Shown here in pieces: positions 14,201 to 25,381 of a stretch of DNA of 64,000 nucleotides. Numbering within the stretch: the stretch's first letter is position 1; the number at the start of each line of letters is the position of its first letter. A model generated the notes under the pieces. The model was not told where the DNA came from, did not search any database, and saw nothing but the letters and a program-made list of their open reading frames with translations. The DNA is taken from assembly GCA_964007475.1 (NCBI GenBank), contig OZ023275.1, forward strand, positions 11,015,829 to 11,079,828, in the 5' to 3' direction. This DNA comes from Hybos culiciformis. Its lineage: Eukaryota > Arthropoda > Insecta > Diptera > Hybotidae. A program made the position numbers and the translations under genes.

Positions 14201-17200
14201 AAAAAGGATATAATAATGATTTTTATGAACCACTTTTATTATATATCAAAAAGAGTTATAATAAGTTTTAATGTCCAAAAAAAATTTATCCCATTAGAAT
14301 AGAAAGGGTTAATTGTGAAAATTCATAATATTATAAATTTATTAAAATATTGAATTTTCATTCTAAGAATTACAATAAATACTGATAAAATAATCATCAT
14401 AATGTTAAGGGATTTGTATTTTCCAGTCGAATGTACACAAAATGTAGGCAAAGAAATGAAAATTGGAATACAAAACAAAATTGGAGTTAATTGATTTTAA
14501 TTTTCAATAATTTTGGAAACCATTGTGTCAGTTTTTTCTCTATAACAAAGTACTTAAAAATAATAGTAACAAGTTTAAAAATATTTAATGACGTTAATTT
14601 CGAACTAGTGTTCATTAAAAAAGTTAGCAGACTTTAATTGTAGCCATAGTTGTAGTCTAAAATAAGATGATACGTTGTAATCTTTAAGCTTAGGAGAGGT
14701 GCATTAAAAATTGCGTGTTCAAAATTTATTGCAAAACAAGAATATGCAAAAACATGCAATTATGCAATTATTATATTATAGATAAAATATGTATTTTCAA
14801 AAGTTCTTTTAAAGCTTTAGAATTGTAAAATTAATAAATTTTCATTAAAAATTTAAAATATATATAATGGAAAGAAAATAAAAATTTTATTTGATGATAA
14901 ACAAAAATTTTTGTAAAGATAAATTTTTACATTACATATATAGAAAGATCAAGGATTATAATTTTTTTTTTTATCAATCAATGTACTTTTTCTTTTAATT
15001 AAAAAAACATATTATTAAACATATTCCAACAAAAAAGAAACAACAACATAAAAACGAAAATCATAACAAAGTTAAATTTTATGTTTAAATTTATTATGCC
15101 ACGTTAACTTATATATGCAAATTATATTTCAAGTAAAATTATGAGAGTAATAAAAAAATTTGTTTGTAGTCCTTTTTCCAGAAATATAAAGTGAAAGCAA
15201 TTAGAATAAGTTTTTATTTTATGCAGAAGGAAGCATGAAATTTGTTATACATTTTATGTGCTTTATTTTTAATAAATTTAAATTACATAATCAAAACGGA
15301 AAGCCAAATTTTCTGCTCTATATAGGATAATAGGACCCAAATTAGAAATTTATTATACCTGTATAATAATGTAGGTATATAATAGTACTTTAATAATAAA
15401 ATCAATTCATAATAATTTATATTTTTTATAAATTTTTCTTGAATAAAGACTTGTGTAAACAATTTAAGCAATAAATTGTAAAAAAAAAAAATAGATTGTA
15501 CTTCACTTTGTAGTAAGATTTGAAAATAGAATTTCAAAAGTTCAAAAACTTTAAATTGTTTTCACGAAAGGTTAAATTTGTTATTTTATTGATATTATGT
15601 ATAACTGATGCGTGTATGTATGTAAACAGTTAATGGAAATTTATAGGTGACATTGAAAATAATTATGTTTGCAATCGCAACATGTTTTTAGCTTTGATTT
15701 GAACTTGTACGATTTCGACTGAAGTTATTTTTTGGTATGTTATAAAGGCAAAAAACTCCTAAATAAATGTTTGTTCAACATGTTTGGACCCTTTTAAATT
15801 TTAAACTTATTTTTTAATATATTTTATATTATTTTATTATCCATTAGGATTTCTATTCTTATAGCCATATCAGATATTAGCAATAAATTGAATGGCCCCT
15901 ATGTATTTTAAGAATCTATACTTAAACATAAACCCCTTTACACTTACACAATCAATGAATTCATTGATACAATATACTCAAATTTCATTCCCGATATTTA
16001 AACTGAAAATATTTGAAATGAATAATAAATTTGCATATCAACACAATTTTATATCGGGTTGGGTACTTTTGCCCGGAATTCATTTGACCGGAATTCTTTT
16101 GACCGAAAATCATTTGCCCCGAATTTTTTTTGCCCGGAATTTCTTTTGCCCGGAATTTCATTTGACTGCTTTTCATTTGCCTGAAATTTTTGAATTGACC
16201 GGAATATAAAATACACCTCTTGATACAAAATATACCTAGATTTTGTTAAAATTTCAGGCAAAAAAATTTCCCGGGCAAATAAAATTTCAGGCAAAAAAAA
16301 TTCCGGGTAAATAAAATCTGGGTAAAAAATAAAAATTCCGGTCAAATGTTATTCCGATCAAATGAAATCCTGGAAAAGGTGGCGCTCCCTTTTATATCTA
16401 ATGTTTTTAATCCTTAAATCTGTTTTAATAATTTATTATATATTATCTTCCATATATAAATGTAAGTACATATTCTTCGTCTAACAATCAAACGAAAATG
16501 TGTCAAAAACATATAAATAAAATGAAAAATTAATATTCAAGATGTGGCTCGTTTAAACAGTTCAAGAAACTGGAAGATTTACAAAATAATGATTATTATT
16601 ATTATTATTGTTATTTCAATAATAATTTTATCAGTTTTCTTGTCGTCATTATTGTCAAAAGAAAATACATTTAAAATAGTTATTATGTGTAGTAGTACAA
16701 CATAACAAAAGAGATAAATCTATGAATGAATGTTAACACAATGACAGAAATAAACTTTCGTACTATGAACTTGATTTGTACAAGAATAACTATACACATA
16801 TTTAACATAATATAATATACATATAAATATAGAATTTCCAATTGAAAGAAGACCGTGGACAAATGCCAAAAGATAAAAGGAAATTATTATTTATCCACAA
16901 TTTTCTGTGTTTTCATTCTTTTTTATTTTCATTGATTTGAAATCACGGTGTTGAACAAGATATACAACATTTATTATTGTCGCAATGTAGTTTTTGAACA
17001 GACGACAAAGAGATTATTTTGATAATAAAAATAATTAAGAACATGATATCTAGAACTTTTATTTGTCAGTTTTTCAAATATTAAGTTACTAATAAATTTA
17101 ACATTGTTCTTATTAAATAAAAATTCGATAAAAAAAATACAGTTCACATTCTCCTACAAACATAAAATGTCAAAGAATTATCTTTTAGATAATAAATATT

Positions 17201-20200
17201 GTAAATTGACACCCACCGCAGCTGTTGTTTTAGAGCCATATAAAAAATTATACAGACTAGAATCTACTGTTGGTTCAGAAATTGTTTCTTTAGTTGTTTG
17301 ATAGCAAAAAGAACTGTTTTAAAAAGACGTTTTATAATTTTCAAATAACAATATCTTTAAAAAGATTAAAGTTTTTTTGGTTCATTTAGTTGAATTCTTT
17401 TGTTATAATTTTGCGAACAAAGAAAATTATATTTGTTTCGCGTAAATATCTTAGGGTTCATAAAAAAATTCCATTTTACAAAAATTTACACGAATTTAAT
17501 GTTATAAAAATCAAATTGTGGAAAAATATAAGTTTAGAAGATTTTAATGATTTTATTTTTATAAATAATAGTTGTTCTAATAGTAGATTATTGTATATGT
17601 AAACTAAATTTGTTATTAATTAAGAGTTCTGTATACACAAAAATACATTGACACGAGTCAATACTTATATCACGAGACCGAAGGTCAAGTGATATAAATT
17701 GACAAGTGTCAATGTATTTTTGTGTAAATACAGAACGAGTTGTATAACAAATTTTGTTTACATATCCAATATACTGTTTTAATGCGTAGGGGAGAGGTAG
17801 TTGCAAAGAGAGAATATTTTTTCTTCTCATTTGTTCTCATTTTTTTTTTTGTTGTATTTGGCTGTATTGAAATATTGTGAGAGATATTATGTTTGTTTAG
17901 GTATTACGTAATATTCAATACGAAACATCTAAATGATTTCATTATTTACGCTGATGCATCTAAATTTTTACATTATATACGCTGATGCATCTAAATTTTT
18001 TCATTATTTACATCTAAATCAGCGAAGCCCAAATTGGAACTAATTTAGAGCATATAGAAAATACTAAGGTTTTTTTCATATCACACACATAAGTGATATA
18101 AATTCTATAGCACTAAATACAACATAACGATCCCCAATGCATTAAAAAATTTTATATGTTTATATATTTTCTATCTAATTTTTCTTAATTTATAGATTTT
18201 GACGCATCTTTAGTTCTTTTTTTACAGATATTTTTGTAAATTAAAAGAACAGAAATCGATTAGGCAGTTTATTGGTAAGAGCATTTTCGCGGTGAATGTA
18301 CGGATGGACATTTAATGAAAACATGTAGCTAAAAAATTTAAAGTAAAATATAATTGAAGCTCCCGAAAAATAGCCCCTAAAATAAGTAAACCCTGTTTAA
18401 CTCAAAAACATTTTTTTTTGTAAATGCATTAACTTTCTTAATTAGAAATTTGTGCTAAAGGAAAAACCAGAATAACATTATAATATGTATTGTGCATTTA
18501 ATCATTTATATGCATATGCAAGAAGCAAGAGTACGTACCTAGAATAGAAATTAAACAAAGAAAAATAACATATAAAGGAAGCATAATGATTTATTATACA
18601 TCATTTTCTACTATATAGTTTTGAAGTAGGTATACCATTTAAAGAGTTTAAAAACTTTAAGAAATTTAAAACTTTCGTATTTATATTTATTTACCCATGA
18701 AATTGAGATTTTGAATTCTTCCCAATTAGATCTTAAAGGAGATTAAGGCATATTATAAGAGAAAACATAGCAAAATATTTCATTTTCTTTATGTTTCAAA
18801 TAAACGTTTTATAAAATTGTGCACAATATGATGAAAGGGCTGTATATTCAATATTATATACACAACTTATTTAATGACTATAACAAACCAAGTGGAAAAT
18901 TTGAAATTCGCTTAATTGAAATAAAAACAAAGCACAATAACTAACATAACAAATCTTATATACAAAATATTCTTAATTTAAGGTAAAACCTCAAACAAAT
19001 TAGTTATTCGTTAAAGTTTTATTTCTGATGTCTTATCGAGACATCATCTAAATATCTTCTAAATAATTCGATTTAAATTTTTAGTATATACCTAATTGAA
19101 GAAATTCAAGAAGTACACACGATACTTTTATTATTGTGTGACTCATACGAATACTATTTAGAATTTACATGTACTTTAACATGTCTAAAAGTTTATAAAA
19201 CAATTATTTTTTAAATTTTAATTCGCTCAGTCGAAATTCAGATAAATAATTTACACAATTTGATTTATACAATTTTATATTAAAACTAATTTTAAATTTA
19301 AAAATATTGCAGCGTAATATTTTATCGATATAAGTATATCAATCGCAAAATCCTTTTTTAACCTTTTTTTTTTCAATGACAACAATAAAAATTTTATACA
19401 TTAAATTAAACTGAAAATCTTTTTTAATTAAAAGTTTATTTTATTTTTAAACTCCTCTTGAAATCTACATAATACATTTCTTAACTACTGTTTTATGTCT
19501 CAATCAAACAATAGGAATCGAATGTCAACAAAATAAATTTTTTATGAAATCAAAGACAGTAACTTTAAATGGAAATTATTTTGTGAAATTTCATAAGTTT
19601 TTTTCAATTTCGTTAGTTTTTAGTAGTTATTGTATAGTAATATTTTTTATATTTGTATTTTCCATTATTTTTTAATATTGTAGATTATCTTTATCATATT
19701 TCTTAAATTCATGTTTATGCCTTTATATTATAACTCCACTCTTCAGAAATGTTCGCTTTATGGTTAGCATTTGTTAAACCCAATTTGTAGATAAAAAAAA
19801 AGGATATTTTCCCTAACTTTGAACTCATGACATGTTTCACATTTTTTATAGATGCTATTTCAAACAAACCCTACTTTCTTCGAGTGGACGATTTTAATCA
19901 GCACGAATTAATAAAGATATTATTTGATTTTTATTTTCATTTTCGAAAAATTATCCGAACGAGCTCAGATTTAAAACAATATAAAATTGGAATTGGCTAT
20001 TTGTATTCCTTTATTTTATTAATTATTTTTGTTAAATGTAAATACTTGGAAACCAATACCTCGTGGTAATAAGGTAATTAAAAAAAAACAATTTTATTTG
20101 TTCTTTGGTAGTTATGTAAAATTTCTTTTTGGAATCTTTTACCAGAGCGTTTAATCAAATTGAAATAAAAATTTCCAAACAAAAAAATGTAGCATTATTA

Positions 20201-21611
20201 CTTGAATATTATTCTGTTAATTAAGCCTTTTTATTTATTTTTAATAATGCCATTAATACGTCTGGAAAAGTGTTGAATACTTATTATTATTCTGGACCAT
20301 TATTAGAACTTTTAATTTATGTACAGTTCATATAAGTTATAAATTCAATTAGATTTTATTCTTAATTTTGGAAAAGTTAAAAGAATTAAAAATTTTATTC
20401 TCTTTATCTTCAATCTTAAATTTCTTAAATAACTTTGGTTTTTGCTTTTAAAATAAAATGAAAACAAACATATTAGGAAATTATATAGTAAGGCTTAAAA
20501 GATTACGAGTACGATTTCTACGTTTAAAACTTAATTATGTTGTAACACGAATAAAATCTTAAAATTTTCCTAAAGTTTTAAAGTTACCGTGAACAACACA
20601 AAAAAAATATTTTTTTATTTTTTTATGAATGAATAAATTGATGTCTAAAATTAGATTTTTTTTGTAAAATCTATTTTGATAATTTTTCCACAAAATAGAA
20701 ATTTTATTTCTTTTTATTTATATTATTATATAATGATTTCATTCCCAGGGTGGTTTTTATAACTAATTGAATCGCGTTAATATAATAGTCCTATTATTTT
20801 ATATAATGATATTGTTATATCTACTTATGTATATAATAGTAGAAATATATATTGTGTAAACATTAAATGAATAATATATATATATGTACAATGATTTTAT
20901 CTTTTAATATCACTGTTTTTACAGTAAAAAGAGAATTGAAGCCAACAACTGGACCACCTAAAAATAAAATTAATGTCATTATTACATTGTTGAAAATATA
21001 TACTCGAATAATAATAATAACAACGTAATAATGTAACAATATACGTATATAAAGACAACAATTTTCCAACAAAAAAAAAACCAAGAAAAATAAAAAATCG
21101 TTACATAAAAAACAAATAATGAAAAACAAAAAAAAAAAAATAAATTCACCAAAAAAAATATAAACTTTTTGAATTAAATAAATAAATATCAATTTGAAAT
21201 GCAAATTAAAAACCATTTTTACATTTTTTTTTTTTTTTTAATATTGTGAAAATAGACTTTAATTTGATTTAGTGGGAAAATAAAAAAGTCAGTTGTTATA
21301 AAATGGATTTTTTTTTTATGTGGTATGTAGTATGTATTATGTATATAAAACATCAAAAGTTTTTTTATATAGTTAAAGGTATGCATATACATAAATGTAT
21401 AAATGAACAATATATGGAATTAATTTATTCAAATTTTGTAATAAAATTAAAGTCAATAGCACTTCTATTAAAATTTAATTAATATTTTTTTGTTAAAGTA
21501 ATGTTTTTAATCATTTTATATATATATATATATATATCAGTTATGGACAAAGTGATAAATGATTGCATTATGTATAATACCTGGGCCAGGAGGATAAGTC
21601 GTAAAGTAGAA
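11266..21611 (-). CDS. 3' part of an unidentified gene with very small exons
   Basis: Three minus-strand exons fit together in frame. Exon A, 21581-21611 (31 nt), lies between a TTTTTTAG acceptor and a GTATTA donor. Exon B, 20923-20957 (35 nt), lies between TTTTTAG and GTAAAA. Exon C, 11266-11322 (57 nt), follows ATTTTCAG and ends in TAA. Phases join exactly: 31 leaves one base, 1+35 makes 12 codons, and 57 makes 18 codons plus stop. The joined C-terminus contains TTYPPGPGGPVVGFNSLF, then NYYVIVNLMQAYGVPFQR and stop. Each exon is a GC-rich island in AT-rich DNA. Introns are about 9.6 kb and 0.6 kb. I do not recognise the protein, and upstream exons were not found. The 9.6-kb intron contains the 12-kb, 13-kb and 17-kb palindromic repeats and the 16-kb foldback element. 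The main doubt is chance, since the exons are short. Confidence 0.5.
12112..12538 (+). repeat. palindromic repeat family P, copy A (most diverged)
   Basis: Shares with copies B, C and D the start AATGYGY..GGATCG, the words GTAAATGG and ATATATGC, GCAACTACCTCTC, the start of a long palindrome (TGTATA, CACAAAAA, GACACTTGTCAAT), its second arm (ATTGACTCGTGTC, TTTTTGTGTATACA) and the end AATCTACTAT. It carries its own AT-rich insertions (AAGTAAATTTTATTTAC repeated). It is the oldest of the four copies by eye. Confidence 0.75.
13397..13905 (+). repeat. palindromic repeat family P, copy B
   Basis: Starts AATGCGTTGGGGATCGTTAT and ends AATAATCTACTAT. Contains two tandem TTTAGATGCATCNGCGTAAA units near 13490-13540, a poly(A) stretch, GCAACTACCTCTCCCCTACG, and a palindrome whose arms are TTACACAAAAATACATTGAC and TCAATGTATTTTTGTGTATA. 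No TIRs, no clear target duplication and no ORF, so the class is unknown. It is nearly the reverse complement of copies C and D. Confidence 0.85.
13906..16046. other. AT-rich DNA without a supportable gene
   Basis: No convincing exon, tRNA or repeat was seen. Short frames at 15283-15537 and 15892 have AT-driven composition and no context. Confidence 0.5.
16055..16389. mobile_element. foldback element built of GCCCGGAATT-type repeats, 8-bp target duplication
   Basis: TTTTATAT occurs directly on both sides (16047-16054 and 16390-16397). The ends pair as inverted repeats: left GGGTTGGGTACTTTTGCCCG against reversed right GGGAGCGCCACCTTTTCCAG, then both continue ATTTCATTTGAYCGGAAT-like. The inside of each arm is a run of short units (TTTGCCCGGAATT, TTTGACCGGAATT) in opposite orientations. 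The 8-bp duplication suggests hAT-transposase mobilisation. Reading frames here come from the repeats and are not genes. Confidence 0.85.
16398..17579. other. AT-rich DNA without a supportable gene
   Basis: Two short plus-strand frames (17104-17301 and 17390-17602) show no motif, signal or splice partner. The second runs into palindromic repeat copy C, which argues against it being coding. Confidence 0.5.
17580..18143 (-). repeat. palindromic repeat family P, copy C
   Basis: Reverse-complement orientation relative to copy B, from TAGTAGATTATTGTATATGT to GATCCCCAATGCATT. The palindrome lies at 17626-17736, with arms of roughly 45 bases (GTTCTGTATACACAAAAATA against TATTTTTGTGTAAATACAGA) around a GAGACCGAAGGTC-like centre. 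A stretch near 18012-18090 differs from the other copies, suggesting a small replacement or insertion. Confidence 0.85.
18230..18345 (+). repeat. fragment of an old transposon (GGACGGACATTT family), copy 1
   Basis: Shares AAATCGRTTRGGC, GCGGTGAATGTACGGATGGA and CATTTAATGAAAAC with 23745-23826 (same order and orientation). This looks like part of an old element; neither end nor any coding capacity was found. Confidence 0.45.
18346..20922. other. AT-rich DNA without a supportable gene
   Basis: No convincing coding exon was seen apart from candidate exon B beginning at 20923. An 80-codon frame at 19827-20069 has no motif or splice context and is not called. Confidence 0.5.
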
Positions 21612-22399
21612 CTAAAAAAAAATTACGCGGGATTAAAAGAAACTACATAAATTGAATATTATTACCAATAAGTTAGTAACAGTTCTTTTGGTTGTTTGAA
21701 GAAGCACAAAAGAATAATATTGGAAGAGAAATTTACATATTTAGGTAGTTCAAAAGTTCACAAAAACATAAGGCCAATCTTTATTTTGAAAACAATTTGA
21801 GGAAAAAAATACAATTTCAATTCTGTACAATTGTGTGCACAGCTATGAAACATAACTTAACAAATAGAAATGCTGCAAAAGAAAATAAGATCTAACGCAG
21901 AAAAAGGAAATATAAAATGTCCAGTGGACTTTTCTTCTCTTTATGAAAAAGAAAATTAAAAATTAACTCCTTTTGAGAATAATTTACCCTTTTCTGATCC
22001 TTTTCAGAAGGATTTACCATTTTTTTTTTAAATTAAATTTTACCAATTCCTAGAGGGATTTACTGATATAATTTTTCTCTCCCAGAAAAATTTGGTAATT
22101 TCATTCTGCAATAGACCACCTAAAATTTTACTTAAATTATTCGAAAAAAAGGAAAAGAATAAATTTTTTTAGAAAAGGATAAAATTCAAGGTTCTAAATG
22201 AAATCCCGAAAATCTATAGTTACTATAATTTTAATAATGTCTGTTTTATTTCAATTTTATTTTATATATTGCTTCCATTTTTTTTTTGATAAGAAAATTA
22301 ATAATTCTAAAAAGGATTAACGTTCGTGGATTTTATTGATGTTATCCATTGGATTTTATATCCTTAACTTCCTTTCACGCCGGCCGTATTATTATGAGG

Positions 22400-22536
22400 C
22401 GTCCGCTGTCATGGTGTAGTGGTATTGCCATTATCCTACGGCGTGTTCGGTCGTGGGTTCGATTCCCACCTCGGCTGGAATTTGTGTCAATTTTTCAATT
22501 TGTTAACTTGAATTAAGTGTTTGTGTTGTTTTTTAT
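22400..22536 (+). mobile_element. tRNA-derived SINE, copy 1 (most complete)
   Basis: A tRNA-like head has an A box (TGGTGTAGTGGTA at 22412-22424) and a B box (GGTTCGATTCC at 22456-22466), spaced as in Pol III promoters. It is followed by a unique body (GGAATTTGTGTCAATTTTTC, AACTTGAATTAAGTGTTTGT) shared with the copy at 10201-10322 (-). The sequence continues past the tRNA part and the acceptor stem does not pair well, so this is a SINE and not a tRNA gene. The flanking CCGGCCG patch just upstream is not part of the other copies. Confidence 0.8.
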
Positions 22537-22989
22537 AAAAATTTATTTTGATATTTTTGCGAATTTTAATAGTTTTTAATTAGCCATAAAATTCTGGTTT
22601 TTCGGGTGCTTGTTTTTCTAATTTATGTCAAAACGCTAGCGACAAACTCTTGATCTAAATTCTGCAGTTTAATTTTGATTCTGTTTTCCTTGTGATTCTG
22701 ATTCTGGTTCATGGCTTAAATTGTTTAAAATTGAATGTCAAAGCAAATATGAAAACAATACTGTGTATCTAATTTTCAACGAATATGTGTAGAATCTAAT
22801 GTGGATTTAATAAATAATTCTTAATAAAGAAATTATTTTAAAATTGGATTTGTATGACTTAAAAGTTTGCATTAAATAAATATTCATATTTTTGTTATGA
22901 TTACATTAATTTTAAATCTACAGAAACATCCTAAATAAAATCAAAAAATGATCATAAAAATAAAAAAAATAAAATCAGGTCCTACCTTA

Positions 22990-23275
22990 AGTCATTGAAT
23001 GTATTTGAAAAATTGAAAAAATTATAATTCATCAATATTTAACATTTTAATTTGAACCCAAAAAGTTTTCTTTTTTCAATCAAAAAGTTTGTTAATTCAA
23101 AATCAATATATTTGTCTAGTTGAATCACGTCAATTTCATACGATGTATTTGTATTTTGTATCTATAAGAATACATAACGCCCAGCCGAGACTCCCTGAAC
23201 TATATAAAAGTGTATACAACATTCAATTTTCATCAAAATATCCTTATAATAATCACATTATGCATCGTATCCATA
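22990..23275 (+). repeat. dispersed repeat family X, copy 2
   Basis: Second copy of the sequence at 2810-3095 with the same order of shared blocks. It has an extra GC-rich insertion-like word, CGCCCAGCCGAGACTCCCTG, where copy 1 has GGCCCTGATTCCCTG. Class unknown. Confidence 0.6.
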
Positions 23276-23744
23276 TTTGTTAAACATTTACGTATTAATT
23301 ATTAAAACATTTTCATTAAATTTATATAGAATTTTTAAAAAAGAAATATTGTTTGTAAAATTAATAATAAAATATTTTAAATTTCAACTCTTTGATATTA
23401 GTTGAAATTTTGATTTTAAATTCTATCTGAGAAAGATTTTAGAAGGAAAAATTTAGAATAATATCATTATACCAATACCATTATACCAATTTACAAGTAT
23501 AACAATTTTCATCGAAACGGGACCCTAGCCCGAATCCTTGGGATATAACAATTCTTTAACTTTCTCTAATCGACATCTATCTACCCACATATTATTTTTT
23601 ATTAGAATCCATTTTTACTTTTATAAAATTTCAAATTAATAAAAATTTTAGATGAAAGATATTTGCACTCTTGGCTGGTTGGAAAACCTAACTCGAAATA
23701 GTAGAATAGAGGTGAAAGACAACGAGATTACGCATGTTTTGGCT

Positions 23745-23826
23745 TTCAAAGAATAAAAATCGGTTGGCTGGTTCATAAGTTATACGTATTAAAGTGGCGA
23801 ACGGACGGACATTTCATGAAAACGTA
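23745..23826 (+). repeat. fragment of an old transposon (GGACGGACATTT family), copy 2
   Basis: Shares AAATCGGTTGGCTGGTT-like, GGCGAACGGACGGACATTT and ATGAAAAC with 18230-18345. It stops exactly where the CACTGAGAAAAAAACC element begins at 23827, so it was probably the target of that insertion. Confidence 0.45.
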
Positions 23827-23954
23827 CACTGAGAAAAAAAACCATAGTACTTAGTTAATATTATACAAGTTGACTTGGGTAAAAAAAATTGTACTAAATT
23901 CCAAAATCATAGTTTTTTTATAAAAATTATTGGTAATATTATACATTGTTCTAA

Positions 23955-24242
23955 AATGAAAACTTCGACAAATCGTTGATTTATACAAGCGGAGCATTTG
24001 TTAAATTATCCAAATGCTTGTATAAATTACTAAAACAATGTATAAAAGTTGTAAGAAAACTTCGACAAAACATCTAAAAAAAATAGTTGATTTATACAAG
24101 CGGAGCATTTGTAAAATTATCCAAATGCTTGTATAAATTACCAAAACAATGTATAAAGTTTGTTTGAAAACTTCAGCAAATCATCTAAAAATTTATACAA
24201 GTGATTGTATAAATTACTAAACAAAATGTATAAAGTTTTAAT
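23955..24242 (+). repeat. three tandem units, each with a hairpin
   Basis: Units of roughly 80-115 bp start AAAACTTCGACAAA / AAAACTTCAGCAAA. The first two contain TTATACAAGCGGAGCATTTG paired with CAAATGCTTGTATAA, which would fold into a stem; the third has a shortened version (TTATACAAGTGATTGTATAA). The array is internal to the TA-flanked element at 23827-27040. Confidence 0.8.
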
Positions 24243-24315
24243 AGATACCGAATTTATATTTGAAATTTAATACATTGTTGTATATTACTGGCATAGCTCA
24301 GTGGAAGACTACATA

Positions 24316-25380
24316 TAGAGATGTGTCGTTCGTGAACGACCGAGTTAAAAAGAACGGATCACTAAAGTGAACGATGACCGATCGGTCAGTAAAAAAAAAA
24401 TATATCGTTCATCGTTCACCGTTCATCGGTCTTTTCTAAAAAAAAAAAAGTTCTGTAGGTGTAGAGAAGAGATAAATGTTTGAAAAGAGCAGTACACTTA
24501 TTTTTCAGCTATAAGGAAGAAAGAGAAATTGTGTTGGTGTTGTTAGATTGTTATGTAAGTGTAGCTGTGAACAATAGCTACCTCTTTACTGGTCTGAAAA
24601 TTATCGTCTTTTTCAATTGAAAATGCCACACGATAAGAAAGACAATAAGAAAGACTGACGGGAAACAGATTAAATATTTAAAGGAATGTTTTATTTTTCA
24701 TAAAAAATTATCCCAAAAAATATAACAAAAAATATTAATAAAAAGATAAAAAAAAAATTGTTTTTTTGATATAATCGGTTATTGCTAATATAGATACTTG
24801 AATAATTATTAGTAGATTAATATGCTCTAAATATTTTTATTTTTTTTATAATAAAAATAAATCATATTAACTTTAAAAATAATAGATGAATTAATGCTTC
24901 CTAAAGTTCACAGTTCACTTTCAGTTTATTTCATTTGGTATTTTTTTATTTTTGCAAAGTTCATTTTGATTTGAGTTAATTTTATCGGTCGTTCAATTGA
25001 GCTATATTTTTAACTCGGTCAGTAAAAATAGTACGTTCATTTTTTAACCCGTTCAATATTTTTTAACTCGGTCAGTAAAAATAGTACGTTCATTTTTTAA
25101 CCCGTTCAATTTTTTTTAACTCGGTCAGTAAAAATAGTACGTTCATTTTTTAACCCGTTCAATTTTTTTTAACTCGGTCAGTAAAAATAGTTCGTTCATT
25201 TTTTTAACCCGTTCAATTTTTTTAACTCGGTCAGTAAATTGATTTGAGTTCATTTTTTTTCGGTCGTTCGCGAACGAGAAAATAGGTCGTTCAATTGAAC
25301 GATATTTTTTAACTCGGTCAGTAAAAAAGAACGAACGAGTTAACACAGGTCACTGAAGTGAACGAGATTTCCCATCACTA
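24316..25380 (+). mobile_element. hAT-type non-autonomous element G, copy 1 (first of a tandem dimer)
   Basis: 1065 bp, from TAGAGATGTGTCGTTCGTGA to AACGAGATTTCCCATCACTA; the ends are short imperfect inverted repeats (TAGAGATGTG against TAGTGATGGG). Palindromic words such as CGTTCGCGAACG and GTTCAATTGAAC and a subterminal array of about 50-bp AACTCGGTCAGTAAAAATAG units look like transposase-binding repeats. No transposase is encoded. The flank ACTACATA (24308-24315) is the left half of an 8-bp target duplication whose right half lies beyond copy 2. Confidence 0.9.
25010..25250 (+). repeat. subterminal tandem array in element G
   Basis: About 4.5 units of roughly 50 bp (TTTAACTCGGTCAGTAAAAA, TAGTACGTTCATTTTTTAAC, CCGTTCAAT). 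Corresponding arrays occur in copies 2 (near 26076-26316), 3 (near 30176-30412) and 4 (near 31780-31970). Copy 4 has one unit fewer, which explains most of its shorter length. Confidence 0.85.
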
Positions 25381-25381
25381 A

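Noticed and set aside
17104..17602. Two neighbouring short plus-strand frames as exons of one gene
   Set aside because: No GT/AG pair joins them in frame convincingly, and the second overlaps palindromic repeat copy C.
19827..20069. 80-codon plus-strand frame
   Set aside because: No recognisable motif, no splice context, hydrophobic AT-driven composition.
22080..22135. Possible extra minus-strand exon upstream of the 21.6-kb exon
   Set aside because: Open with AG and GT borders, but the area consists of repeated GGATTTAC-like words and the phase link to 21611 could not be made convincing.
22405..22480. Functional tRNA gene
   Set aside because: A and B boxes are present, but the acceptor stem does not pair, no anticodon arm is clear, and the same sequence continues into a body shared with another copy. 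This is a SINE.
25143..25346. 67-codon minus-strand frame repeated with near-identical sequence at 26209, 30313 and 31862
   Set aside because: It is read through the subterminal array of the hAT-type element G. Lys/Arg/Glu-rich repeats come from the tandem units, and no signal for translation is present.
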